This document shows positions 63,891 through 64,000 of a stretch of 64,000 nt of DNA, piece after piece. Position 1 is the first letter of the stretch. Each line of letters opens with the position of its first letter. The notes beneath the pieces were generated by a model. It made no database searches, was not told where the DNA came from, and saw nothing but the letters and a program-made list of their open reading frames with translations. The stretch spans positions 1,302,001-1,366,000 of the forward strand of contig NZ_CP016450.1 in NCBI RefSeq assembly GCF_001713395.1, given 5' to 3'. This stretch comes from Sinorhizobium sp. RAC02. Its GTDB lineage: Bacteria > Pseudomonadota > Alphaproteobacteria > Rhizobiales > Rhizobiaceae. Both the position numbers and the translations under genes were made by a program.

Positions 63891-64000
63891 TCAGGCGAAT
63901 TCCATGATCACGGCATCGACGGCGAGGCTTTCGCCCGGCTTGGCATGGATGGAGCCGACCGTCAGGTCGCGGTCGGCGCGCAACACGTTTTCCATCTTCA
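63891..64000 (-). CDS. Biotin carboxyl carrier end of an acyl-CoA carboxylase alpha subunit, cut by window edge
   Basis: The last 36 codons, with the biotin attachment motif MKMENVLRADRD at the edge (biotinylated Lys in MKM), then SIHAKPGESLAVDAVIMEFA. This matches the C-terminus of propionyl-CoA (pccA) or 3-methylcrotonyl-CoA carboxylase alpha subunits; most likely PccA, but the visible part cannot decide. Confidence 0.85.
   Translation of the reverse strand, partial: KMENVLRADRDLTVGSIHAKPGESLAVDAVIMEFA

Overview
The window looks like chromosomal DNA from a member of the Rhizobiaceae (Rhizobium, Agrobacterium, Ensifer or Shinella type); I cannot fix the genus. The evidence is high GC coding sequence, a double cold-shock-domain protein, an NDUFS4-like complex I subunit, a class I PHA synthase beside sfsA-map-radC, the folE-hisI pair with nearby iscU-like and yidD genes, a DUF920 cysteine protease, and several rhizobial palindromic intergenic elements. 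Almost all of it is ordinary core genome with housekeeping genes on both strands.

Layout. 1-5469: a plus-strand run tmk (cut by the left edge), holB, a secreted hypothetical, metG, tatD and a PhnP-like hydrolase, facing purC (5475-6428, minus). 6429-7642: a gene-poor stretch with a broken small lipoprotein gene, an inverted fragment of a tRNA-Arg gene, tRNA-Arg(TCT), an NDUFS4-like gene and tRNA-Pro(TGG). 7759-11120: DUF192 and cold-shock genes (minus), glyoxalase I and an M15 peptidase lipoprotein. 11262-11755: three identical tRNA-Glu(TTC) genes, each with its own promoter. 11781-16796: recJ, hom, an aminotransferase and a small lipoprotein (minus). 16922-23565: phaC, sfsA, map, radC, sthA and an EEP-family hydrolase. 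23608-25897: flavin reductase and nitroreductase, divergent from a secreted beta-rich protein. 25985-29280: a 685-residue protein made almost wholly of RTX calcium-binding repeats, divergent from a PAS/LuxR regulator. 29317-32200: an acyltransferase and thrS.

32200-36090 is the accessory part. A base-composition-shifted divergent pair (Tat-exported papain-like protease and an alpha/beta hydrolase with a DUF4019-like tail) is followed by a frameshifted cupin gene, a compound inverted-repeat element and an ORF split by an in-frame amber codon. From 36097 core genes resume: prmB, an RsuA-family pseudouridine synthase, a GAF-GGDEF-PilZ protein, ICMT-like, DUF1697, yidD, an iscU-like scaffold, folE, hisI, a patatin-like protein, a CBS protein, rhomboid, PAS and PilZ proteins, a DUF920 protease, a D,D-carboxypeptidase with SPOR domain, a membrane AraC regulator, a secreted hydrolase, DUF1489, sdaA, DUF599, DUF1624, MerR, mgtE, a deformylase-like protein lacking metal ligands, tRNA-Leu(GAG), lipB, a site-2-protease-like protein, and the 3' end of a biotin-carrying carboxylase subunit, probably pccA.

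The most interesting items are: five TCAAAT hexamers at an exact 11-bp period followed by two more 11-bp repeats upstream of the DUF920 protease; the protease/hydrolase pair at 32.4-34.3 kb; the pure-repeat RTX protein with its divergent regulator; the deformylase pseudoenzyme; the amber-split ORF; the inverted tRNA-Arg fragment; and a possible small RNA at 45.83-45.97 kb. I did not find a CRISPR array, an insertion sequence transposase, a prophage or a recognised multi-gene defence system.
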